This document shows, piece by piece, positions 11,201 through 19,550 of a stretch of 47,289 bases of DNA. Source of the stretch: an uncultured Archangium sp. (lineage in GTDB: Bacteria; Myxococcota; Myxococcia; Myxococcales; Myxococcaceae). The DNA lies in the NCBI GenBank assembly GCA_946479335.1, contig CAMLFP010000004.1:1-47289 (forward strand). The letters are read 5' to 3'. The notes beneath the pieces were generated by a model. That model ran no database searches and had not been told where the DNA came from. It worked only from the letters and a program-made list of their open reading frames with translations. Every line of letters starts with the position of its first letter. The first letter of the stretch is position 1. The position numbers and the translations under genes were made by a program.

Positions 11201-12243
11201 AGCAGCGCGGGGTCTGCCTCCAACCCCACCGCGCGCAGCATCGAGGTCAGCAGCACCGAGAGGTCCTTGCAGTCGCCGTACTTGCGCTCCAGCACCTCGC
11301 TCGCCTTGCGCGGCACCCACGCGGCCTCGTCGAGCTCGAGGCCCGTGTAGCGGATGTTCGCCCACACCCACGCGGTCAGCTCGCGCACCTTGCCCTCGCG
11401 CGTGGTCTGCCCGGCGGTGAGCTTCTTCGCGAGCGCCTCGACGCCCGCGACGTCGACCTGCGGCGCGACCTTCGCCCACCACGCCTCGGCGGCGCTCTGC
11501 CACGAGGCGATGGTCGACACGCGCACGAACGGCACCTCCACGCTCGGCCCGCCAGGTTCTTCGTCGTGCGGCGGCGTCGTGGCGCCGCAGTCGATGCGCA
11601 GGTGCACGCGGCCATCGCGCTCGGTGCGTACGAAGGTCAGCGCGGAGTTGAGGATCTCGGTGTGCAGCGGCGCGCTGGCGGGCACGTCGATCTCCACCAC
11701 GCGCTTCTTCTCGGGCGCGCGGTTGGACAGCCCCTCCACCACCGACGCGCCGCGATCGAACAGCGACTTGCCGCGGGTGACGGCGGTGCGGTCGCCCACC
11801 GCGCCCACCGAGAGGTTGGGCAGCGGCGCGAGGCGCAGCTTGTTGTCGGTGATCAGCCCGTCGTCGTCGCGGTCGGCTTGATCAGACACGGTCTTCGAGT
11901 CGAGCCGCACCGTGGTGCCGTCGGGCGAGACCACCGTGGCCGACAACTCCGGCTCGGCGTCGCGCCCCGGGCTCCAGAAGGCGTAGGCGTGCGTCCACGC
12001 GCTGCCGGGGTCGGAGGACAGCAGGCGGTACACCTCGTGGCGCGTGCGCGTCACCGTGCCGTCATCGGCGATGACGATGCGCACCTCGCTCAGCTCGATC
12101 GCCACCGGCACCGGCTCGTCGCCCGTCGCCGCCGGCGTCGGCGCCACCGTCGACTTCACCTCGGGCTTCACCGCCGTCGACGGTACCGCGCATGAAACCA
12201 ACATCGCCCCGAACAGCCCGCACACCCACGCGCGTCGCATCAT
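8278..12243 (-). CDS. Large lipoprotein with DUF3857, transglutaminase-like and TPR regions
   Basis: The 1321-residue product begins with a lipoprotein signal (MLVSC, lipidated C18). A DUF3857 domain (about 50-240) precedes a transglutaminase-like core whose catalytic triad is visible: C325 (KYGDCKD), H368 (FNHAIV) and D382 (VDPTAEW). The rest (about 620-1321) is helical and TPR-like, with repeated Ala/Leu/Glu patterns. Such proteins are envelope-anchored and common in myxobacteria and Bacteroidetes, but their substrates are not known. A peptide- or protein-modifying hydrolase is plausible. Its start (ATGATG at 12243/12240) is 42 bases from the divergent GT4 gene, so the promoters must overlap. 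It is coupled to the downstream glycosyltransferase by an ATGA overlap. Confidence 0.88.
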   Translation of the reverse strand: MMRRAWVCGLFGAMLVSCAVPSTAVKPEVKSTVAPTPAATGDEPVPVAIELSEVRIVIADDGTVTRTRHEVYRLLSSDPGSAWTHAYAFWSPGRDAEPELSATVVSPDGTTVRLDSKTVSDQADRDDDGLITDNKLRLAPLPNLSVGAVGDRTAVTRGKSLFDRGASVVEGLSNRAPEKKRVVEIDVPASAPLHTEILNSALTFVRTERDGRVHLRIDCGATTPPHDEEPGGPSVEVPFVRVSTIASWQSAAEAWWAKVAPQVDVAGVEALAKKLTAGQTTREGKVRELTAWVWANIRYTGLELDEAAWVPRKASEVLERKYGDCKDLSVLLTSMLRAVGLEADPALLSAGFYQDASDDVPSLSGFNHAIVRVGGPTPLWVDPTAEWSAPGEVPSSVAGRKALVARPGTRGLELISSTGGSFADSRFDWYFAPSGPARLVRTRTTEGLVYREWRMQAASSVETYRKNLETWAHDSHGTRGVVKLENSDPRVSAAFKETFELPDTSWARTRSDSAEAVLAQDVAFAGLYGVFDARKQLDERKAPFILRARAKAKVTSAFHLPPGYRLETLPAEVSEVAGPAKIGVTWRRASGDDIEGVLTVELEPGELSVADAKRLIDDIYPRVDLELTFLHSVHAALEAGRTFAAVKEAEALLAKSNSAPDRAMLAYALSSAGLQADAEVEARKALAQAPKDLLVRNRVSFVLLRNEHGREFGVGYPRAEALRVTGETLAQGDADEWARRMHALVSLWDERGNFGEDRTQYDALSKELAEYREKTKSRTLDDEAIDVWLKQRAWSTLRKELPNFKQTTQRDGAWLLAEVLELGVDKALTRAAQEHRDSEEASSLAIQLLLFDREYQALSDLFDARRRKKGEAQAQASALQRAIATLKRADDPPANTPAGAWLRFQTALLDHSPLEKVSQFIDGAADTDELQLLRDAAERAVNAPRGAADVNGYLKDFELGLTTMSTRPVKGFGELLDIRFNVSGLGAPQSTLLRKSGAGYRVRIGEEEELAAAAVLASLDGRDAEAVELLRVLVAVVPQAPAPLKSEAPGYEPLGFLWAARYAAQHPPARERVVRWLEGEVQKELPDTRYALVRTALDAAWEKDPAARLKLGQRLLTDTNPERHIDGLVLSVRSLVRLGRAREALSLLDAELAKNPRARALSAMRVTVLAAVGDFAGAQQTSRQLAVDAEPREAAMHLNNAAWWALFTGKVGDDTVKDIERSVELNATASNINTAVCVYAAAGRWDAAARESLRMASLFNPERLGSSGPSYWFARAMVAQGFGRTDTARALFKKVKKDEWTGPDDVWSLAQKQLAALGEKK

Positions 12244-12285
12244 GACCGCGCTTCGTAGCGCGCTTCCATCTACATTGCGCCCATC

Positions 12286-13362
12286 GTGAAGGTACTGATC
12301 GACCTGCGCATGGTGCGCGGTCCGCTGCATGGCATCGCCCGGTACGCGCTGGAGCTCGCGCGCCGCATGCCCGCGCTGGAGCCCTCGTGGCACTTCGTGG
12401 GCCTCGCGCCTCGCGGAGGGCTGCCCGACCACCTCGGCCCGCTGGCGCCGCGAATCCCCCTCATCAGGGCGAGCGCCGAGTTCCTCTCGCCGCTCGAGCA
12501 GCCGACGCTGGCCGCCGACCTGGTGCGCGCCCGCGCCGATCTCGTGCACGCCACGTCGTTCTCGTTGCCCGCGCTGTGGCCGGGGAAGCTGGTCGCCACC
12601 ATCCACGACGCGAACCACCTCGCGCTGCCGGAGAGCTCCTCGCTGACGCACACCGCCTACTACCGGCTCGTGGTCGCGCCGCGCGCGCGCAAGGCCGAGG
12701 CGCTGATCACCGTCTCGGAGTTCAGCCGCAACGAGCTGGCGACGCACCTCGGCCTCATGCCGGAGCGCCTGCAGGTCATCTACAACGGCGTCGACCCGTC
12801 GTTTCACGTGCCGCCGCAGGGCGAGCTCGATGAGTTCCGTGCCCGCCGCGGGCTCCCGCCCAGGTACTTCGCGGCCATCGGCAACCAGAAGGCCTTCAAG
12901 AACCTGCGCGTGCTGTTGCCGATCGTCGACGCGCTGCCGGCGCCGCTGGTGTTGCTCGCCGGGCGTGGCGCGCGACGGCACCTCGGCTTCGGCGACGCGG
13001 TGCTGGAGCTCTCCCCGTTGCCCGACGACGAGCTGGTGCGCTTCTACGCGGCGTCGCTCGCGGTGCTGATCCCCTCGCGGTACGAGGGCTTCGGGCTCCC
13101 CGCGCTCGAGGCGCTGGCTTGCGGCGTGCCGGTGATCGCCTCAGACGCCGGCGCCCACCCGGAGGTGCTGGGCCAGACCGGGCTCCTCGTGCCGCCGTCC
13201 AACCCGCTGGCGTGGCGCGAGGCGTGTCAGCGCGTGCTGCGCGACGACGTGCTCCGCAAGCGCCTGCAGCGCGACGGCCCGGAGCGCGCCGCCCGCTTCT
13301 CGTGGGACGACTGCGCGCGCCAGACGCTGCAGGTCTACCGGCGCGCGCTCGGGCTGACGTAG
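12286..13362 (+). CDS. Family 4 glycosyltransferase (mannosyltransferase-like)
   Basis: The 358-residue GT-B enzyme has the short-form GT4 layout: MKVLIDLRMVRGPLHGIARY at the N-terminus, HATSFSLP, TIHDANH, VSEFSRNEL, IYNGVDPSFH, and a C-terminal donor site with PSRYEGFGLPALEALACG. The E-x7-E pair falls in that last segment. The start is GTG at 12286. No Shine-Dalgarno sequence is visible, but TACATT at 12271-12276 could serve as a -10 element, giving a very short leader. It is divergent from the DUF3857 gene and overlaps the 3' end of lptG by 28 bases. It probably adds a sugar to a surface glycan. Confidence 0.92.
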   Translation: MKVLIDLRMVRGPLHGIARYALELARRMPALEPSWHFVGLAPRGGLPDHLGPLAPRIPLIRASAEFLSPLEQPTLAADLVRARADLVHATSFSLPALWPGKLVATIHDANHLALPESSSLTHTAYYRLVVAPRARKAEALITVSEFSRNELATHLGLMPERLQVIYNGVDPSFHVPPQGELDEFRARRGLPPRYFAAIGNQKAFKNLRVLLPIVDALPAPLVLLAGRGARRHLGFGDAVLELSPLPDDELVRFYAASLAVLIPSRYEGFGLPALEALACGVPVIASDAGAHPEVLGQTGLLVPPSNPLAWREACQRVLRDDVLRKRLQRDGPERAARFSWDDCARQTLQVYRRALGLT

Positions 13363-14420
13363 CGCCGCGCCACGCCCACCGCGGCCACCAGCAGCAACGC
13401 GGGCGTGAGCCACGCGGCGGCGCCCGGCGGCAGGTGGGAGTTCATCGCGAGGCTGCGCGCCATCATCCCCAACACGAAGATGCTCCCGTACAGCGCCGCA
13501 CCCTCCAGCAACGCGCGCGGCGTCGAGGGCTGCAACGCCGCGCGCAGCCCCAGCACACAGGCGATGAAGGCCGCGAGCAGCGCCGCCACCGGCAACGCCA
13601 CCCGCTGCTGCAGCGAGAAGCGCACCGCCTCCGAGGGCAGCTTGAGGGTGTTGAGGAGCTCGACCTGTCTCGAGAGGCGCGTCAGCGGCATCCACTCCGG
13701 GCGCCCCACCGCCAGCTGCGCGGCCTCGGGTTCGAGCGCGAGGTCGAGCTCGAAGGTGCCGCGCCTCCCCTCACGCACCTGCGCGCCTGCGAAGCGCACC
13801 GAGCGCGCGTCGTCGGCCCGCCACCGCCCCGGCGCGAGGAAGGTGAGCTGGCGGGCGTCGGTCCACTCCACCAGCTCGTGCGCGAGGCCGAGTCGGAACA
13901 CGCGCACGTCGTTGAGCACCGGAGGTTGAAACTCACCGCGCACGTTGACCAACGCGTCGCCGGCGCGAAACCAACGGCGCGGTGCGTACATCAGGCCCAT
14001 GTCGCCCTGGCGGTTGAAGCGCTCCACCAACAGCTTGTCGAGCCTCGGCGCGGCGTCGCTGGTGGCGAACTCCTCGAACGCGACGAGCCCCGCGGCGCAG
14101 GCGGCGCACACCAGCAGCACCGGCCGCACCAGCGTGAAGGCCGAGGCCCCCAGCGCGCGCAGGGCGGTCCACTCTCCGCGGCGACGCACCACGGTGATGG
14201 TCAGCGCCGCCGCCAGCACCATCGCCGCCGGCGCCAGCTGGGCGAAGGCGAGCTGCCCGCGGTACCCGTACAGCGTCGCGACGTCGGCCACCGGCTTGCC
14301 GATGTAGAGGTGCAGCCAGTCGCCGAAGTCGATGACGATGAAGAGCGCGACCAACCCGAGCGACAGCCCGGAGAAGAGCGTCAGCATCAGCCCGGCGACG
14401 TAGCGTTCGAAGGTCTTCAC
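13335..14420 (-). CDS. lptG: LPS export permease, LptG-like
   Basis: A 361-residue YjgP/YjgQ-family protein with membrane segments at about 10-35, 45-75, 85-105, 285-305, 310-330 and 335-355 enclosing a periplasmic beta domain (about 110-280). With LptF and the ATPase LptB it would extract lipopolysaccharide from the inner membrane. The GTG start at 14420 overlaps the lptF stop by 4 bases (GTGA). I assign LptG rather than LptF because it is the second gene of the pair, as is usual; sequence alone does not settle this. No lptA, lptB or lptC is in the window. Confidence 0.82.
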   Translation of the reverse strand: MKTFERYVAGLMLTLFSGLSLGLVALFIVIDFGDWLHLYIGKPVADVATLYGYRGQLAFAQLAPAAMVLAAALTITVVRRRGEWTALRALGASAFTLVRPVLLVCAACAAGLVAFEEFATSDAAPRLDKLLVERFNRQGDMGLMYAPRRWFRAGDALVNVRGEFQPPVLNDVRVFRLGLAHELVEWTDARQLTFLAPGRWRADDARSVRFAGAQVREGRRGTFELDLALEPEAAQLAVGRPEWMPLTRLSRQVELLNTLKLPSEAVRFSLQQRVALPVAALLAAFIACVLGLRAALQPSTPRALLEGAALYGSIFVLGMMARSLAMNSHLPPGAAAWLTPALLLVAAVGVARRYVSPSARR

Positions 14421-15502
14421 GCCACGCCTCGCCGCTGCGCACGCCAGAGCAACGCCAGCCCGGCGAGCAGCGCGATCGCCGTCGGCGCGTAGCCCGCGAG
14501 CCACGGCGCGATCACCCCGCGCGCACCGACCTGCATGCCGGCGCGCGTGAAGACGAAGAAGAGCAGGTACGCGCCCAGCGCCAGCAGCGCCGAGGTGCGC
14601 GCCGACCGCCCCCGCCCGCTCAACGCCAACGCCGTCGCCAACACGCCGAGCACGAAGGGCGCCAGCAGCTGCGACAAGCGGAAATGGAACGCCGACCAGT
14701 AGGTGCGCGCCTGCCCATCGTTCGCGCGCTCCAGCTCGCGGGCGCGCGCGAGGAGCTCCACCGGCCCCAGCTCGTCGAGCCCGAAGCGCAGCGTGTCTCC
14801 CCCGATGAGCTGGTTGATGTTGAAGCGCAGCGTGCCCGCGTCGAACGAGGTGGTGGTGAGCTCGCCGTCGTCACGCTGCACCAGCACGCCGCGCTCGAAG
14901 GTGATGCCCACGCCGTCGGAGAAGACGGCCCGCGCCACCGGCGCCGACAGCACCGCCACCCGCCCCTCCTCGCGCTCGTCGATCAGGAGCGCCTCCCGCC
15001 ACGTGGGGCCCGCGCTGACCTCCGCCGCGTGGAACACCACGCCCGGGAGATCGGCGCGCACGGTGCCGGGGCGGAGATCGCCGAGCACGTTGCGCTCGAT
15101 GACGGCCCGCGCGGTGCGCCGCAGTTCGGCGAGGCCCCACGGGCGCCAGAAGAAGACGGTGAGCACCAACACCACCGAGACAGCCGCCGCGAGCCACAGC
15201 GAAGGGCGCACCAGCGACGCCGGAGAGACCCCGGCCGACGACAGCGCCGAGAGCTCGCGATCTTCACCGAGCCGCGAGAAGCCGATCATCACACCCAACA
15301 ACAACGCCACCGGCAGCACCTGGGGCAGCAGCATCGGCAGCATCGAGAAGCCGACGCTGGCCCAGTCAGTCAGCTCGGCGCCGCTGCCGAGGAGCATGTC
15401 GACGCCGCGCACCAGCACGAAGGCGTAGAAGAGCGACAACAACACCACCGCCGCGGAGAGGAAGGGGCCCGACAGCTCGCGCAGCACGTAGCGGTGCAGC
15501 AC
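14417..15502 (-). CDS. lptF: LPS export permease, LptF-like
   Basis: This 361-residue partner of the next gene has the same six-segment plus periplasmic-domain layout. The conserved coupling-helix region reads LPQVLPVALLLGVMIGFSRL then GEDRELSALSSAGVSP, which in LptF/LptG contacts the LptB ATPase. The start is taken as GTG at 15502 (LHRYVLREL follows), 8 bases after the purD stop; the Shine-Dalgarno sequence is weak. Linking lptFG to purine genes in one operon is unusual compared with the enterobacterial arrangement. Confidence 0.85.
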   Translation of the reverse strand: MLHRYVLRELSGPFLSAAVVLLSLFYAFVLVRGVDMLLGSGAELTDWASVGFSMLPMLLPQVLPVALLLGVMIGFSRLGEDRELSALSSAGVSPASLVRPSLWLAAAVSVVLVLTVFFWRPWGLAELRRTARAVIERNVLGDLRPGTVRADLPGVVFHAAEVSAGPTWREALLIDEREEGRVAVLSAPVARAVFSDGVGITFERGVLVQRDDGELTTTSFDAGTLRFNINQLIGGDTLRFGLDELGPVELLARARELERANDGQARTYWSAFHFRLSQLLAPFVLGVLATALALSGRGRSARTSALLALGAYLLFFVFTRAGMQVGARGVIAPWLAGYAPTAIALLAGLALLWRAQRRGVA

Positions 15503-15510
15503 GCGCGATC

Positions 15511-16746
15511 TCAAGGGGCGCCAGCTCCGATGTCGGCGCGGTAGTGACGGCCCGGCCAGGAGATCGACGCGGCGAGCGCGTTCGCCTGCTGGCGCGCCTC
15601 CGCCAACGTGGCGCCGCGCGCGCAGGCCGTCAGCACCCGCCCGCCGGCGGTCACCAGCGCGCCGTCGCGAAGCCGGGTCCCCGCGTGGAACACCAGCGCG
15701 TCCGTCGGGAGCGCGCCGATGACGTCGCCGGTGCGCGGCGCGTCGGGGTAGCCCTCGGCGGCCAGCACCACGCCCACCGAGAAGCCCTCGTGCTGGCGCA
15801 GCGACGTCGTCGTCAACGCCCCGCGCGCGCAGTCGCGCAGCACCACGGCGAGATCGTCGGCGAGCTGCATCATCAACACCTGCGTCTCCGGGTCTCCGAG
15901 GCGCGCGTTGAACTCCAGCACCTTCGGGCCGCCCGGCGTCAGCATCAGCCCGGCGTACAGCGCGCCGCGGAAGTCGATGCCGCGCTTGCGCAGCTCGGCG
16001 AGCGTAGGGGCGATCACCGTCTCCCCCACCCGCTGCAGCTCCGCCGCGGAGAGGAAGTTGGCCGGCGCGTACGCCCCCATGCCGCCGGTGTTGGGGCCCT
16101 GATCGCCCTCGAAGACCCGCTTGTGATCCTGCGAAGGCGCCAGCAGCACGAAGCGCGCGCCATCGCACAGCGCCATCACCGACAGCTCCGGCCCCGTGAG
16201 GACCTCCTCGAGGAGGATGGTCTGACCCGCGGGCAACGCGCCGAGCGCCCGGCACGCCGCCGCCGCCTCTTCGCCGCTCTTCGCCACCACCACGCCCTTG
16301 CCGGCCGCCAGCCCGTCGGCCTTCACCACCACCGGGCCCCAGTGCAGCGCGCGCGCCGCGGCCTGCTCCACGTCAGTGAACAGCTCGAAGCACGCGGTGG
16401 GCACCCCGGCCGCGTGCATGATCTCCTTCGCGAACGCCTTGCTGCCCTCGATGCGCGCGCCCGCCGCACCGGGGCCGAAGACGTCGATGCCCGCGGCGCG
16501 CAGCGCATCGGCGACCCCCGCCACCAGCGGCGCCTCCGGGCCCACCACCACCAGGTCGACCGCGCGCGCGCGCGCCAACGCCACCACCGCGTCGGGCTGC
16601 ACGATGTCGAGCGCCACGCACTCCGCGAGCTGCGCGATGCCCGGGTTCCCCGGAGCCACCACGAGCGCACTCACCTCCGCGCTCTGGCGCAGCTTCCACG
16701 CCAGCGCGTGCTCGCGCGCCCCACTCCCCAGCAGGAGGATCTTCAC
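15511..16746 (-). CDS. purD: Phosphoribosylamine-glycine ligase
   Basis: The 411-residue ATP-grasp enzyme catalyses the second step of purine synthesis, joining glycine to phosphoribosylamine. Diagnostic stretches are GSGAREHALAWKL at the N-terminus, VKADGLAAGKGVVVA for ATP binding, GPNTGGMGAY, and VLEFNARLGDPETQV for metal binding. Length and motifs are normal and nothing looks damaged. The GTG start at 16746 overlaps the stop of the zinc-ribbon/TPR gene by 4 bases, so purD is translationally coupled to a gene unrelated to purines. PurH is encoded two genes upstream in the same operon. Confidence 0.97.
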   Translation of the reverse strand: MKILLLGSGAREHALAWKLRQSAEVSALVVAPGNPGIAQLAECVALDIVQPDAVVALARARAVDLVVVGPEAPLVAGVADALRAAGIDVFGPGAAGARIEGSKAFAKEIMHAAGVPTACFELFTDVEQAAARALHWGPVVVKADGLAAGKGVVVAKSGEEAAAACRALGALPAGQTILLEEVLTGPELSVMALCDGARFVLLAPSQDHKRVFEGDQGPNTGGMGAYAPANFLSAAELQRVGETVIAPTLAELRKRGIDFRGALYAGLMLTPGGPKVLEFNARLGDPETQVLMMQLADDLAVVLRDCARGALTTTSLRQHEGFSVGVVLAAEGYPDAPRTGDVIGALPTDALVFHAGTRLRDGALVTAGGRVLTACARGATLAEARQQANALAASISWPGRHYRADIGAGAP

Positions 16747-19541
16747 AGCTCGCGCTCGTACAGCACGCGCTTGGCGTCGCGGTAGTAGGCGTCAGCCAGC
16801 AGCACGGTGGTCAGCGTGCGCCGCGCGTCGTCGGCGTTGCCCCGGAGGGCATCGACGTCGGCGAGCACCACCTTCGCGCCCAGCGACTGCGGCGTGTACT
16901 TGAGCGCCAGCTCCGCGGCGACCTTCGCGAGGTCGGGCTTCTTCGACGCCATCAGCACCTGCGCCTGCGCGTAGTAGGCGTTGCCGTTGGTCTTGCCGGA
17001 GTCGACCGCCTTGGCCGCCAGCTTCGCCGCGCCGCCCACGTCGCGCTTCTTGAGCGCCGCGAGCGCGCGGTAGGCGAAGGCGTCTGCGTTGCGCGGGTCG
17101 ATGTGGATGGTCTTCGCGAAGTCGCGATCAGCCGCGGCGTAGTCTTCGGAGAACCACTCCACGAGCCCCTCGCAGAGCGACGCGCTGGGGTCTTCGTCGG
17201 TGTTCTTCACCAGCGCCGCATAGGCGCCGACCGCCGGCTTGAGCAGATCGGCCGGGCGCACGAAGTACGGCGTCAGCGAGCCCACCGGCCGAGACGCCGG
17301 GTCGGCGCGGAGCCCCCGCTTCAGGCAGAACTCCCAGGCCTTCCCGTCTTTCCGCGCCTTGGCGGCGGCGGCGCCCGCGAGCAACGTCGCGTCGACGCGG
17401 CGCGGGTCGGCCTCCACCACGCGCGAGAGCGTGCGCACGGCGTCGTCGAGCCGGTCTTCGGTGATCATCAGCCGGCCTTCGAGCGTGTCTTCGAAGTTCT
17501 TGTCGTTGAGCTTGCCCTTGAGCCCGTCGAGCTCCAGCCGCGCCGACGACGCGATGTTGCGATCGAGCAGCAGCATGAACTTCTGCAGGTGCGCGGGGGT
17601 GGAGTCAGGCGCGAGTTCCAGCGAACGATCGATGGAGGCGACGGCCTTGTCGGTCTCGCCGCTGATGCGCTGGATGATGCCCAGGTGCAACAGCGCCTCC
17701 GCCTTGATCAGCGGCGGCTGCTCGGAGCTCTCGCTCAACGCCTGGAACTCGGCGGCCGCGCCCGCGAGATCGCCGCCGGTCTGGTACGCCAGCACCGCGA
17801 GGCCGAGGCGCGGCCGCGCGGAGGTGGGCGCCGCGCTCTTCGCGGCCTCCAGCACCTTCCTGGCCTGCGCGGGCTGCCCGACGTCGACCAGCAGCCGCGC
17901 CAGCTCTTCGGAGGCGTCGTACTGATCGCGATCCATCTCCAGGCGCTTCTCCAGCGAGCGCGTGGCCTCCTTGTACCGGCCCTGGGAGACAGCGAGCTGC
18001 GCCTGGAAGAAGTAGGCGCGCTTGAGCTTCGGGTCGAGCTTGAGGGCCTTCTCGAAGTTCTCGGCGGCGACCTGCGGGTTCTTGGTGAGGTACGTCTGCC
18101 CGAGCGCCAACGCGGCGAGCGATTGATCGTGGGGGTCGCGGCTCTGCAGCCCGCGCTCCGCGAGCACCTTGATGTCGTTGGGGTTGCCGCCGCGCGCGAT
18201 GAGCAGGTGCGCGTGGGCGACGTACAGCCGCTCATCGCCGCTGCGTTTCTCTGCCGCGTTCAGCATGTCTTCGGCGGCGCGCGCGGTGGGCTCGTCGATC
18301 TGCCCGGGGTGGCCGAAGGCGAGCGCCAGCACCCAGCCGGCGAGCGCGCGATCGTCTCCCGGCGAGAGCACCAGCGCCTGCTCGAACGACTCCATCGCGT
18401 TGCGGTAGCCGGCGGTGGTGTCCTTCGCGATCAACCCCTCACCTTCGTCGGCGTACCAGTCGGCCTTCTGATCGAGATCGAGGTACTTGAGGCGCCACTG
18501 CGCGATGAGCGAGTCAGGCGCGGCCTTCACCGGGCCGCCCGTCGAGCCGCCTCCGCCCTTCACCACCAACGGCGGCGGCTTGCTGACCCACGGGCGCTTC
18601 CACGCGAGGAACCCCGCGACCCCGACGATCACCAGCGCGCCCACCACGATCGCCACCACGCGACCACCACCACCCGAGCCGCTCCCGCGCGTCGCCGACT
18701 TCACGGCGTTCGGCGGCGGAGCGTGCGGGTCGGCGAACACCGGCTGCGGCGGCGCCGGCACCGCGGGCACGCGCGCCAACGACTCGCGGCGCGGCGGCGG
18801 AGGAGCCGCTTCGGCGACGCTCTCCGGCTGCGCCGTCTTGTTGCGGCACTCGTCACACACGCCCAACGCTTGATCGAACGCGTCGGTGAGCTCCTTGCCG
18901 CAGGTCCGACACTTGACGCCCGAGGCACCCTCACCCGCGGCGGGGGCCGACAGCTGCGCTCCCGCTGCGCCCGAGAAGTCGAACGGCGAGTCATCGGCGG
19001 GCGGCGGCGCGGTCACGGGCTTCGGCGCGGGCGGCGGCGACGAAGGGAACGGCACCTTCGCCGGAGGCGGCGGCGGCGGCCCCGCGAAGTCGAAGTTCAA
19101 CGCGCCGGGCGCCGACGGAGGGTCTGGCGGACGCAGCGTGGGCGCCCCGAAGTCGAAGGGGCTGCTCGCGGGCGGCGGCGCTGCCGGAGCGCCGAAGTCG
19201 AAGGGGCTCCCCGCGGGCGGTGCGGCGGGCGCAGGGGCGGTCAGCGCACCGAAGTCGAACGGGTTGCTCGCGGCGGGCGCTGCTGGCGCAGGCGCCGTCT
19301 GGCCGAAGTGCATCCCCGAGGCGGGCGGCGGCGGCGCACCACCCGGCGCCGGCGGCGCGCCGAGATCAAACAAGAAGCCGTTGTCGGGCGCGGCGGGCGC
19401 AGCGGCCGGGGCAGGCGCCTCCTCTTTCTTGACGAGTTGGAGGTGACGACACCGGGGACATTGCGCACGCACACCCTTGGGCGTGACGTGCTTGTCGTCG
19501 ATGGCGTACGCGGCGGAGCACTTCTGACAGACGATGCGCAT
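16743..19541 (-). CDS. Zinc-ribbon / TPR membrane protein with FDFG repeats
   Basis: The 932-residue protein has an MJ0042-type zinc ribbon (C5, C8, C28, C31), then a Pro/Ala-rich linker (about 42-200) that repeats a short motif six times (FLFDLGAP, NPFDFGAL, SPFDFGAP twice, LNFDFAGP, SPFDFSGA). A second four-cysteine ribbon (C211, C214, C229, C232), one membrane helix (about 294-313) and about 600 residues of TPR-like helices follow. The topology is probably zinc domains in the cytosol and TPRs in the periplasm. MJ0042 ribbons with a proline-rich linker and one helix recall myxobacterial GltJ/AgmX, but the TonB-like end is absent. Function unknown. It sits between purH and purD with a 9-base gap and a 4-base overlap. 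Confidence 0.85.
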   Translation of the reverse strand: MRIVCQKCSAAYAIDDKHVTPKGVRAQCPRCRHLQLVKKEEAPAPAAAPAAPDNGFLFDLGAPPAPGGAPPPPASGMHFGQTAPAPAAPAASNPFDFGALTAPAPAAPPAGSPFDFGAPAAPPPASSPFDFGAPTLRPPDPPSAPGALNFDFAGPPPPPPAKVPFPSSPPPAPKPVTAPPPADDSPFDFSGAAGAQLSAPAAGEGASGVKCRTCGKELTDAFDQALGVCDECRNKTAQPESVAEAAPPPPRRESLARVPAVPAPPQPVFADPHAPPPNAVKSATRGSGSGGGGRVVAIVVGALVIVGVAGFLAWKRPWVSKPPPLVVKGGGGSTGGPVKAAPDSLIAQWRLKYLDLDQKADWYADEGEGLIAKDTTAGYRNAMESFEQALVLSPGDDRALAGWVLALAFGHPGQIDEPTARAAEDMLNAAEKRSGDERLYVAHAHLLIARGGNPNDIKVLAERGLQSRDPHDQSLAALALGQTYLTKNPQVAAENFEKALKLDPKLKRAYFFQAQLAVSQGRYKEATRSLEKRLEMDRDQYDASEELARLLVDVGQPAQARKVLEAAKSAAPTSARPRLGLAVLAYQTGGDLAGAAAEFQALSESSEQPPLIKAEALLHLGIIQRISGETDKAVASIDRSLELAPDSTPAHLQKFMLLLDRNIASSARLELDGLKGKLNDKNFEDTLEGRLMITEDRLDDAVRTLSRVVEADPRRVDATLLAGAAAAKARKDGKAWEFCLKRGLRADPASRPVGSLTPYFVRPADLLKPAVGAYAALVKNTDEDPSASLCEGLVEWFSEDYAAADRDFAKTIHIDPRNADAFAYRALAALKKRDVGGAAKLAAKAVDSGKTNGNAYYAQAQVLMASKKPDLAKVAAELALKYTPQSLGAKVVLADVDALRGNADDARRTLTTVLLADAYYRDAKRVLYEREL

Positions 19542-19550
19542 GGAAACTTT

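Noticed and set aside
9511..12195. 894-codon plus-strand frame across the DUF3857 gene, and similar ones at 4981-6549 and 17103-19718
   Set aside because: Composition is that of shadow frames (runs of Arg, Ala, Gly, His) and the opposite strand encodes recognisable proteins.
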